A stretch of DNA of 6,936 nt. Source: Candidatus Parvarchaeota archaeon. Its GTDB lineage: Archaea; Micrarchaeota; Micrarchaeia; Anstonellales; VGKX01. The stretch lies in NCBI GenBank assembly GCA_016866895.1, contig VGKX01000053.1, forward strand, positions 1-6,936, given 5' to 3'. This document shows, piece by piece, positions 1 through 6,204 of this stretch (the stretch's first letter is position 1; every line of letters begins with the position of its first letter). A program made the translations under genes and the position numbers. The notes under the pieces are model-generated. The model was not told where the DNA came from, searched no databases, and saw only the letters and a program-made list of their open reading frames with translations.

Positions 1-1
1 C

Positions 2-475
2 GTGCCTGCAGACGAGGCTTCAAGGCAGGGGTGCACGGTTTCAGAGTCGCAGAGGCTTCAGGGAATTGTTGGCTCAACTGCAAGCCGGGCTGCAGACCAG
101 TACTCAGGCCAGGTCACCTATACACTCAAGCCCCAATACTGCCTTAGCACAGGCAAACTTGCAAACGGGCAGCAGCTTCCAATCGCATCCTATTATCTTG
201 ACAGAAAAGACGAGAATGGAAACCTTGTTTTGAACAAGGCAACCCTGAAGCCTGCCGAGCAGCGTGGCGCCTATTTTGTCATAACTTCCTATTACAACAA
301 GGAGAAAATCTGGCCTGGGCCAAACGGAACTGCGGTTTGGGGCTGGGACGACCGCAAGGGCAAATTCTATGACACAAACCTTTACAATGCAATGTTCACG
401 GAGGATTTGCCTGGCTTCAAGCTTGTCTACAAGACCGATGATGCTTCGGTAAAAATCTACGAGATGCTGGACTGA
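2..475 (+). CDS. Probable oligosaccharyltransferase STT3/AglB subunit, C-terminal fragment (5' truncated)
   Basis: Only the last 157 codons and the TGA stop (473-475) are in the window. The frame is open to the left edge, so the GTG at 2-4 is most likely an internal Val codon. The visible part is soluble, with no membrane segment, and contains two Cys (fragment residues 11 and 47) and one N-glycosylation sequon (Asn-Gly-Thr, 108-110). The tail, roughly residues 111-157, with WGWDD, FYDTNLYNAMF, LPGFKLVYKT and a final VKIYEM, has the form I know from the extreme C-terminus of archaeal STT3/AglB proteins, where a line of the type 'YDT-LY ... F-LVYE ... VKIY' closes the periplasmic domain. The catalytic WWDYG motif would lie upstream, outside the window, so the assignment rests on the tail alone. 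It would transfer a lipid-linked glycan to Asn on the outer face of the membrane, which fits the glycan genes converging on it. The alternative is another secreted or membrane protein with a similar tail. Confidence 0.6.
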   Translation: MPADEASRQGCTVSESQRLQGIVGSTASRAADQYSGQVTYTLKPQYCLSTGKLANGQQLPIASYYLDRKDENGNLVLNKATLKPAEQRGAYFVITSYYNKEKIWPGPNGTAVWGWDDRKGKFYDTNLYNAMFTEDLPGFKLVYKTDDASVKIYEMLD

Positions 476-478
476 TTA

Positions 479-504
479 ATTCCCACTAATAACTAAAGTG
501 GAAT
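479..504. terminator. Possible weak hairpin between convergent genes
   Basis: CCACT (483-487) can pair with AGTGG (497-501) around a 9 nt loop. Three more A-T pairs (479-481 with 502-504) are possible if C482 is bulged. It spans the 17 bp gap between the STT3-like stop and the FkbM stop, and the FkbM TAG lies in the loop. No T-run follows on either strand, so terminator function is doubtful. Confidence 0.2.
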
Positions 505-1464
505 AAGATAAGTTGTCCTGTGCTGCAGATTTGCCGTAATTGCCCTGTAGGGCATTGGGCGCATCATTTTTTCTATGGCATTGCTTGTCTTGGCCCCGTC
601 CCTGATGTGATAGCTTGCTATTGCAAGATTAACCTTGTGCTGCCTCAAATAATCAGCCAGGCTTTGCAGCACCTCAATTTCGGCGCCTTCAATGTCCATC
701 TTGATAAAGTCTATTTTTTCTATGCCCTCCTGCAGGCAAAACTCCGGTATTGAAACAACATCAATATAACCTTCGGCTGTATTGGCTGAAGCACCCTGCC
801 CCCCACCAGTCCCACCCAGCGTGGCTGCATTTGGGTCTATGGAGCTGATTATGGTATTTGACCAGGGCAGCTTTGCAGTCTTGTCCCAGATGCCTTTTTT
901 TACGACCTTGACATTGGTTATTCCGTTCCCATTGATGTTTTTTTCAATGACTTTCAGGGACTGCGAATCTGGCTCAAAGCAGTAGACCTTGCCAGAGCTT
1001 CCAACCTGTTTTGACGCGTAGATGCTATACATGCCATGAAACCCCCCGCAATCAAATACAATGTCTCCCTCGCGCAGTTTATAGAACTTGTTATATTGCA
1101 TAAGGGCGCTTTCAATCTCAAGCAGACTCCAAAAGTCTGTTGCAATCCTGCAGCCAAGAAAATCAATTTCAACATCGCCTGTCAGGTCAACCTCATTTCC
1201 CTGCCTGCCACCAACCATCTGCATAATGCTTTCAAACAGGCCAACGGTTTTTGCAATTGTCGTCACACTTGAGTCTCCCTTTATCTTCAGCCGCCTGCAA
1301 CTCTTTCCGCTACCCTTCTCAATCCAGATGCAATCCTTCCCCCTCACTACTCTTGCGCCGCTTAGCAGCAGCCGGCTTTCCAGCCAAAGCCTTCTCAGCG
1401 CCCCCAATCCCCCCTGCCCGAGGTACTCGGTCATCAAGAGCTTTCTTGCAATGTCGCTTACCAT
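493..1464 (-). CDS. FkbM-family SAM-dependent methyltransferase
   Basis: A 323-residue protein, complete from ATG (1464-1462) to TAG (495-493). The C-terminal two thirds is a class I Rossmann methyltransferase of the FkbM type. Motif I is VFDCGGFHGMYSIYA (136-150, with Asp138 and the Gly140/141/144 SAM loop). The acidic end of strand 2 is VYCFEPD (160-166, Glu164). The FkbM signature IDFIKMDIEGAE lies at 251-262. The first ~130 residues are an N-terminal region that I cannot assign to a domain. A Gly-rich stretch (217-224, within about 211-232) looks like a flexible insertion before the signature strand. FkbM enzymes O-methylate sugars and other hydroxyls; here a glycan sugar is the likely acceptor, by inference from the neighbours. 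It is the last gene of the - strand set: 26 bp separate it from the GT2 stop codon, and no in-frame start lies in that gap. Only a weak purine-rich stretch (GGGAAG) precedes the ATG. It ends 17 bp from the convergent + strand gene. Confidence 0.93.
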   Translation of the reverse strand: MVSDIARKLLMTEYLGQGGLGALRRLWLESRLLLSGARVVRGKDCIWIEKGSGKSCRRLKIKGDSSVTTIAKTVGLFESIMQMVGGRQGNEVDLTGDVEIDFLGCRIATDFWSLLEIESALMQYNKFYKLREGDIVFDCGGFHGMYSIYASKQVGSSGKVYCFEPDSQSLKVIEKNINGNGITNVKVVKKGIWDKTAKLPWSNTIISSIDPNAATLGGTGGGQGASANTAEGYIDVVSIPEFCLQEGIEKIDFIKMDIEGAEIEVLQSLADYLRQHKVNLAIASYHIRDGAKTSNAIEKMMRPMPYRAITANLQHRTTYLIPL

Positions 1465-1490
1465 GCCAACAACTTCCCAATCTTGCAGCC

Positions 1491-2192
1491 CTATGCCGGG
1501 CTTTTTGCCTTTTTGAACCTGAGCCTTAAAACAAGATACCTAAAAAGTATTTTCGGGATTATTGCAAGCAGCTTGCCGACCCCAAACATGCTGGAACCTT
1601 TTTCTCGCTTGTAGTGGGTGACTTTGACTTGCGTGACTTTCAGTCCCTGCTCCATGCTTCTCACGACAAGTTCCGGCCCGACAATCAGGTCAGTGTACTC
1701 AATCCTGATTTTTTTTGCAGCAGTTGAAGTGAAAACCTTGAACCCGCAGTCAATGTCATCAAGCCTTGTGTCAAAAAGCATCCTGAAAATTATGTTGTGG
1801 CCGACTGAAAGCAGGTTTCTGTGCCACGGGTCCATCCTCACAATCCTGCTGCCTATTATCACGTCAAACCCCTGGCCGACAAGCCTTAGCGCCCCGTCCA
1901 GGTCCCTCACTTCGTTTTGCCCGTCCCCGTCAATCACTGCAATTACGCCCGCCTTTGAAACCTCAAGTGCCTCTTTCACCGAGTAGGCATAGCCCATGTT
2001 CTTTTCATGTGCTATCAATCCGACTCCAGCCACCTTTTTGGCAAACTCGCGCGTGTTGTCGGTGCTTGCGTTGTCAATTACCGTGATTTTTGCATCAAGC
2101 TTCCTTGTCTCGACATGCCGCTTGGCGTTTTCAAGGACTTTGACTATGCTTTCCCCTTCGTTATATGTCAGGAAAAAAATCTCAAGATTCAT
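1491..2192 (-). CDS. GT2-family glycosyltransferase, dolichyl-phosphate sugar synthase-like
   Basis: A 233-residue GT-A fold enzyme, numbered from the ATG at 2192-2190. The protein opens with MNLEIFFLTYNEGES, the standard first strand of the family. It continues with ITVIDNASTDNT (nucleotide binding, around residue 40), AVIDGDGQN (Asp88-x-Asp90, the DxD metal/nucleotide site, where classic Dol-P-Man synthases have DADLQ), VIIGSR (112-116), DIDCGFKVF (146-154), GPE (172-174) and HYKREKGSS (193-201). It lacks the two C-terminal membrane helices of the DPM/GtrB class but has a hydrophobic basic tail (LLAIIPKILFRYLVLRLRFKK) that could sit on the membrane. The likely reaction is transfer of a hexose from GDP- or UDP-sugar to dolichyl phosphate on the cytoplasmic face; the sugar cannot be read from the sequence. 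An in-frame GTG at 2225-2223 would add 11 residues and overlap the upstream gene by 10 bp. I prefer the ATG because the family motif starts right there and the added residues look like non-domain sequence. The stop abuts the FkbM gene with a 26 bp gap. Confidence 0.92.
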   Translation of the reverse strand: MNLEIFFLTYNEGESIVKVLENAKRHVETRKLDAKITVIDNASTDNTREFAKKVAGVGLIAHEKNMGYAYSVKEALEVSKAGVIAVIDGDGQNEVRDLDGALRLVGQGFDVIIGSRIVRMDPWHRNLLSVGHNIIFRMLFDTRLDDIDCGFKVFTSTAAKKIRIEYTDLIVGPELVVRSMEQGLKVTQVKVTHYKREKGSSMFGVGKLLAIIPKILFRYLVLRLRFKKAKSPA

Positions 2193-2215
2193 TTGAACCA
2201 CAGCACCATTCCATC

Positions 2216-3799
2216 TCACTTGCACTTGTAGATTCCCAAAAGCAGCACGCCATTTTTCTCATGTTTCTCCTGCAGTGTGCAGCCGGCATTCGCAATAAAC
2301 TCATCTGCCCCAAACCGCTGGAACAGCGCCGCAATCTGGCTTGGAAGGTTTGTTGGCGCAAGCCTGAAATCAAACACATAATCCACCTTCTCAAGCCGCC
2401 TTGACTTGTCAGTCCAGTCGCCAGTGTACTTATATCCGGGTTCTTTTAAATAGTAGTGCAGGGAGGCTTCGTTTACTGTGGCAAAACTGAAAGCCCCGGT
2501 GTTTTTTGCAAATTCAATGGCATGCCACATTGCCTGCGAGCGAAGCTGGTCATAGTTAAGGCCAAAGGCAAGGAAAACTAGCGAATAGCAAACCATGGCT
2601 GCATAAAGAAATGCAAATGCCTTTGCAGTCCCAAGCTTTTTGAGAACAGCCCACGCGGCAAGTGCGCAATAGGCAAAAACGGCCGGATAGGGCAGGGGGT
2701 TCAAGTCGCTCAGGCCGCTTGCAACAACAAGTCCCATAAGGCATGCGCAAAGGGCCGCAATAATCAGCGCCTCTTTTTTGCCAAGCCTCAGGTCAAATCC
2801 CGCTCCAATCTGGCCGATGCCTGCTGCAAGAAGCGGAAGAACGCTTGCAAAATACCTTGCCTGGTCGCCAAGGTCGGAAAGAATAAAAATGGCGGCATTT
2901 GAGATTGCAAATAACGCCAGGCTTCCAACCATCCCAAACTTGTGCCTGCCTAGAAATGCAATGGCGAAAATAAGCGGAATTGCAGGCCCTACCCTTACCG
3001 CAATTCTTGCAAGCCAGGCAAGCTTGTAGATTGGCGTGCGCTGCGCAAGCCCTGCAAGGCCAAATATTCTTCCTATGGGCGAAGTTGCCGTGTCAACACC
3101 CATGGCACTGCTAAATATAAACCAGGCAAGCCAGGCAAAGATGGCTGCCGCAACAAGCAAACCGGCAATGCACGCAACATATCTCAAGTCTTTAAATTCC
3201 CTACTATGGAGCCAGGCTAGGATTATTGCAGGCAGCCCAAAGCCCAAAAACTGTATTTTCGTCAGGACTCCAAGGGCGAAAAAAACAACAAAGCCAAGTG
3301 CAGGCAATGAAAATGCAGTATGCCTGACGGCATGTTTTTGCCCTTGCTGTAAGCTCCAAACCTTTCCAAGCTCATTGAAATAATACGCAACCCCCACAAG
3401 AAAAAAGCTCATTATCGAGCCGTCCGTGTCAACAAGCGTGTTTTGCATTATGTAATAATTTGAGGCGCACAGGGCAAAAAACCCCAGCCATGCAGCCTTG
3501 CCTGAAACTTCTTTGCGGAGCATGTAAAAAATCCAGGCTGCAGCAAGAGAGCCAAAAAGCATTGGCACAAGCCGTAAGTTCTCAAGCCCAAGCGCTCTTG
3601 CCCCCCCGTAGATTACGTAGGGGATGGGGGGGTGCAAAAAGTCTCCTGCCTGCATAGTTCCCTGGGCAAACCTGTCGGCAACCTGCGGCCAGTAAGATTC
3701 GTCTGAAAAATAGTTCCTTTCTGAAAAAGGCAACCTTGCCGCAAATGCCAGAAGGAACACAATCAGGACAGTTGCAAGCCCCAAGTCGTCAAATTTCAT
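2216..3799 (-). CDS. GT-C membrane glycosyltransferase, PMT_2/ArnT-like
   Basis: A 527-residue polytopic protein with about twelve hydrophobic segments (for example around 7-23, 75-95, 103-118, 128-142, 165-183, 206-231, 270-285, 290-309, 316-335, 343-362, 371-387 and 393-413) and a soluble C-terminal domain from ~414. The first outer loop carries the PMT_2/GT39-GT83 hallmarks: FSDESYW (31-37, catalytic-type Asp33-Glu34) followed by FLHPPIPYVIYG (54-65). NTLVDTDGSIMSFF (120-133) and DLGDQARYF (309-317) also match the ArnT-like layout. Such enzymes use a polyprenyl- or dolichyl-phosphate-linked sugar and add it to a glycan or lipid on the outer membrane face. The GT2 gene follows 23 bp downstream and could supply the Dol-P-sugar (inference). 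The ATG at 3799-3797 is chosen because it starts just before the first membrane helix; no convincing Shine-Dalgarno lies ahead of it. The gene follows a 93 bp spacer, the largest gap in the set. The acceptor and sugar are unknown. Confidence 0.88.
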   Translation of the reverse strand: MKFDDLGLATVLIVFLLAFAARLPFSERNYFSDESYWPQVADRFAQGTMQAGDFLHPPIPYVIYGGARALGLENLRLVPMLFGSLAAAWIFYMLRKEVSGKAAWLGFFALCASNYYIMQNTLVDTDGSIMSFFLVGVAYYFNELGKVWSLQQGQKHAVRHTAFSLPALGFVVFFALGVLTKIQFLGFGLPAIILAWLHSREFKDLRYVACIAGLLVAAAIFAWLAWFIFSSAMGVDTATSPIGRIFGLAGLAQRTPIYKLAWLARIAVRVGPAIPLIFAIAFLGRHKFGMVGSLALFAISNAAIFILSDLGDQARYFASVLPLLAAGIGQIGAGFDLRLGKKEALIIAALCACLMGLVVASGLSDLNPLPYPAVFAYCALAAWAVLKKLGTAKAFAFLYAAMVCYSLVFLAFGLNYDQLRSQAMWHAIEFAKNTGAFSFATVNEASLHYYLKEPGYKYTGDWTDKSRRLEKVDYVFDFRLAPTNLPSQIAALFQRFGADEFIANAGCTLQEKHEKNGVLLLGIYKCK

Positions 3800-3825
3800 G
3801 CAAAAACACTTTTGTCAGTTTGAAA

Positions 3826-3862
3826 GGCTTGTGCGCACAGCCACCAGCCTCTCTACCAGCCT
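3826..3862. repeat. Palindrome and short direct repeat in the 93 bp intergenic spacer
   Basis: The spacer between the ColD-like and GT-C genes (3800-3892) holds a perfect 10 bp palindrome TGTGCGCACA (3830-3839). GGC and GCC flank it and can extend the stem if T3829 is bulged (3826-3842). Next to it, ACCAGCCT occurs twice (3843-3850 and 3855-3862), 12 bp apart. It could be an operator or an RNA hairpin in the transcript, or chance: one 10 bp palindrome in ~90 bp is not rare. Nothing else recognizable (TATA box, tRNA, ORF) is seen in this spacer. Confidence 0.3.
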
Positions 3863-3892
3863 GACGCGATGCCAAATCAAGCACACGCCGCC

Positions 3893-5179
3893 TCAGGCCT
3901 TCCCAATGCTTTTGAAAAATTCATCAAAGCATTCGACAACATACTGCCTCTCCTTTTCCTTCACCCAGTGGTGGTTGCCAAAGAAAAACGAGTTTTTCAT
4001 TATTCTTTGCGCATTTTCAAGCGACCCTTTCCTGTAGTCCATCATGCCCATCATGGGCTGGTCTGCAATGTTCCCAGACATAAGCGGCCTTGTCTCTATG
4101 CCCTTTTTCTCCAGAAACGCCGTAAGCTGCTCCCGCCTGAATTTAGCGCTTTCCCTGACGGTTATCGGAAAGCCGTACCAGGAGTGCAATGTCCCGGGCC
4201 TCTGCCTGGTTATCATCAGGCTGTCTGAATACTTCTCCAGGTTCTCGCACCAGTAATTTGCGTTGAGCCTGCGCGCCTCCAATAGCCGTTCAATCTTTTC
4301 CATCTGCCTGATGCCAAACCCGCCCTGCAAATCAGTCGGCCTCAGGTTGTACCCATAATTAACAAAAAGGAACCGTGGGTCTATGCCCGGGTTTTTGTCA
4401 AGATAGGGCTTCCTGTCCGCCATCTCCCGAGTCCAGCCGTGCGCCCTAAGCGCCTTTGAAAGCTCCGAGTACTCGTGGTTGTTTGTCAGCAGCATTCCGC
4501 CTTCTATTGTGCTTATGTGGTGGGAAAAAAAGAAGCTGAAAGTTGAGATGTCGCCAAAGCTTCCCGCCTTTTTTCCATCCAAAACGGCACCGTGCGACTC
4601 GCACGTGTCCTCAACTACAAACAGCCCGTGCTGCTGCGCAATCTCCATTATCTGCTTCATGTCGGCCGGGTTGCCAAGCAAGTGCACGGGCATTATCGCC
4701 TTTGTTTTTGGCGTGATGTTCTTTCTTATCTGGTCAATGTCAATGGTGTATGACTCCATGTCAATATCCACAAGGACTGGGACCGCGCCAATGTTATGTA
4801 TTGGCGAGACTGTTGTGGACCAGGTTACTGCAGGCGTTATGATTTCATCTCCCGGCTTTATGCGCCCCCGTGTCGCCCTGTTGCTAAGTATTGAGAGGGC
4901 CACAAGGTTTGCAGAGGAGCCAGAGTTGACCATTGTGGAATATTTTGTCCCGATGAAGCTTGCAAAAAGCCGCTCGAACTGGTATGTCTTTTGCCCCATT
5001 GTCACGCGGGTGGAAAGCAGGCAGTCAACAGCCTCCATGATTTCATCAACATCATATGTTGGCACGTTGAGCGGTATTTTGGATTTCCTGCCCTCAAAAC
5101 CAACGTTCTCCCCAAATCCGTCAATGCCATAATACTTTTTCACAAGCTCCCTGATTTGCCCCATTATTTCGTTTTCCAT
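3893..5179 (-). CDS. ColD-like PLP-dependent NDP-4-keto-6-deoxyhexose 3-dehydratase (DegT/DnrJ/EryC1/StrS fold)
   Basis: A complete 428-residue fold-type I PLP protein. Family landmarks are VNSGSSANLVALSIL (84-98, phosphate loop), GDEIITPAVTWSTTVSPI (110-127), LLGNP (167-171), VVEDTCESHGAV (188-199, with the Asp191 that pairs with the pyridine nitrogen), GYNLRPTDLQGGFGIRQMEKI (276-296), SWYGFPI (333-339) and FFFGNHHW (398-405). At the Schiff-base position, where aminotransferases have Lys, the motif is FFFSHHISTIEGG (216-228): His220 replaces Lys. That is the hallmark of sugar 3-dehydratases (ColD, and E1/DdhC/RfbH), which remove the C3 hydroxyl using PMP instead of transaminating. RAHGWTRE (245-252) and GIETRPLMSGN (360-370) resemble ColD. 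Cysteines are only at 53, 193, 311 and 417, so the E1 [2Fe-2S] ligand pattern is absent. The first ~35 residues form an extension reminiscent of E1 proteins. AGGTG 8 nt before the ATG supports this start over Met6. The substrate is inferred from family and neighbours. Confidence 0.87.
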   Translation of the reverse strand: MENEIMGQIRELVKKYYGIDGFGENVGFEGRKSKIPLNVPTYDVDEIMEAVDCLLSTRVTMGQKTYQFERLFASFIGTKYSTMVNSGSSANLVALSILSNRATRGRIKPGDEIITPAVTWSTTVSPIHNIGAVPVLVDIDMESYTIDIDQIRKNITPKTKAIMPVHLLGNPADMKQIMEIAQQHGLFVVEDTCESHGAVLDGKKAGSFGDISTFSFFFSHHISTIEGGMLLTNNHEYSELSKALRAHGWTREMADRKPYLDKNPGIDPRFLFVNYGYNLRPTDLQGGFGIRQMEKIERLLEARRLNANYWCENLEKYSDSLMITRQRPGTLHSWYGFPITVRESAKFRREQLTAFLEKKGIETRPLMSGNIADQPMMGMMDYRKGSLENAQRIMKNSFFFGNHHWVKEKERQYVVECFDEFFKSIGKA

Positions 5180-5187
5180 AAATCCAA

Positions 5188-5192
5188 CACCT
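5188..5192 (-). promoter_or_regulatory. Ribosome binding site of the ColD-like gene
   Basis: On the - strand, AGGTG stands 8 nt before the ATG at 5179-5177. It matches the core of the archaeal anti-Shine-Dalgarno complement (GGAGGTGA) and decides for the first Met over the Met five codons later. It is the clearest ribosome binding site in the window; most other genes have only weak purine-rich stretches. Confidence 0.6.
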
Positions 5193-5247
5193 GCAATATT
5201 GTTTTGTAATCTTCTGCAATCTCAATGCCTTAAGCGGGCCTGCCAAA

Positions 5248-6204
5248 TTATCCTTCTTGCCCCAAAATCCACCCAAGCGTTTTTTCAAGCCCCTGCCCTA
5301 TTTCATATTCTGCTTTCCACCCAAGCTCGCGGCGCGCCTTGCCGCAGTCAATCTGGAGCTTTTCAAAGTCATCTGACCTGAATGAATCCACAATCTTCAT
5401 GTTCCCGTATCCGGGCTTAAGCTTTTGGATCATTTCCCCTATGAGCTTGTTTATTTCAGTTTGCTTTCCGGTGCTTAGGTTGTAAACGCCGCTGCCGAAC
5501 CTTGCCGCAGCCTCAAGCCCGCTTGCCGCATCCTCGACATACAAAAATTCCCTGACACTGCTGCCCTTTGTCAGGATAACTTCCTGCCCGCCCAAAACCT
5601 TTTTTGCGATTTTGGGGATGAGCTGCGTTCCATCCTGCCAGGGGCCATAGACATGTGACGCCCTTGCAGTTGCAAGCCCAAAGCCGCAGGATTTTGAGTA
5701 GGCTGTGCAGTACATCTCGGCGGCGGCCTTTGATGCCGCATAGGGCTCCTGGGGAAATAGCGGGTGCAACTCATCAACGGGAAGATAAAGCGGCTTTCCG
5801 TAAACATTTGCCGTAGAGCAAAAAACAAGCTTCTTTCCAAACCCGGATTTTTTCAATACCTCAAGCAGGCAAATAGTCGCCTCGACATTTGCCTTGTGCG
5901 ACTCAAGCGGGTCAGAAAGTGCCTGCTGCACATTGACCCTTCCTGCAAGATGAAATACTGCATCAGAGCTTTTTATCGCACTTGCATATGCCCCGGCGTC
6001 CCATATGTCAGCCTCAATAATGCGCAAATTTTCTTCGCAAGTGCTGCCACTGTATTTTTTTGCCCACCAGCAAATCCTCTCCTGTGCCTTTTTGCCGCCC
6101 CTTGTCTGGGCGTTTACAACCATTCCCTTGCTTGCAAGCAGCCCTGCAAGGCAACTTCCTATAAGGCCGGATGAGCCGGTTATGAGAACTTCCCGGATTT
6201 CCAT
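5248..6204 (-). CDS. Extended SDR, NAD-dependent nucleotide-sugar epimerase/reductase
   Basis: A complete 318-residue extended short-chain dehydrogenase/reductase. The N-terminal Rossmann motif is TGSSGLIG (9-16). Other landmarks are FHLAGRVNVQQAL (84-96), VFCSTANVYG (127-136, catalytic Ser/Thr at 130-131), PYAASK (154-159, catalytic Tyr155 and Lys159), ARASHVYGP (180-188), VREFLYVEDAA (217-227) and YNLSTGKQTEINKL (241-254). After the catalytic Ser/Thr it has Ala-Asn-Val-Tyr, not the Ser-Glu or Asp-Glu pair of 4,6-dehydratases. An epimerase or ketoreductase role is therefore more likely than dehydration. It lacks the TGQDGSY start of GDP-mannose 4,6-dehydratase. In context it may complete the sugar after the ColD-like step, as ColC does by C4 reduction/C5 epimerization in colitose synthesis (inference). 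Its ATG (6204-6202) directly follows the TAA of the upstream SDR, so the two are almost certainly co-transcribed and translationally coupled. A purine-rich GAAGGGAAG precedes the start inside the upstream gene. Confidence 0.92.
   Translation of the reverse strand: MEIREVLITGSSGLIGSCLAGLLASKGMVVNAQTRGGKKAQERICWWAKKYSGSTCEENLRIIEADIWDAGAYASAIKSSDAVFHLAGRVNVQQALSDPLESHKANVEATICLLEVLKKSGFGKKLVFCSTANVYGKPLYLPVDELHPLFPQEPYAASKAAAEMYCTAYSKSCGFGLATARASHVYGPWQDGTQLIPKIAKKVLGGQEVILTKGSSVREFLYVEDAASGLEAAARFGSGVYNLSTGKQTEINKLIGEMIQKLKPGYGNMKIVDSFRSDDFEKLQIDCGKARRELGWKAEYEIGQGLEKTLGWILGQEG

Noticed and set aside
1088..1516. A 142-codon + strand frame rich in Ser, Pro and Leu
   Set aside because: It lies fully antisense to the FkbM gene and runs into the GT2 gene; it shows low-complexity composition and no family signal.
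2193..2225. GTG at 2225-2223 as the start of the GT2 gene
   Set aside because: It would add 11 residues unlike the family N-terminus and overlap the upstream gene; the ATG at 2192 begins exactly at the first strand of the fold. It is not strictly excluded.
4479..5132. A 217-codon open frame on the + strand, antisense to the ColD-like gene
   Set aside because: It has no recognizable domain and composition typical of a reversed coding strand (many Ser, Pro and Met); the - strand frame carries strong family motifs over the same bases.
3893..5179. Reading the PLP protein as an ordinary sugar aminotransferase (ArnB/DesV type)
   Set aside because: The PLP-binding Lys is replaced by His220 within a motif typical of 3-dehydratases, and other segments favour ColD.
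5764..6174. A 136-codon + strand frame
   Set aside because: It is antisense to the complete SDR gene, whose motifs are unambiguous; the predicted peptide has no recognizable pattern.
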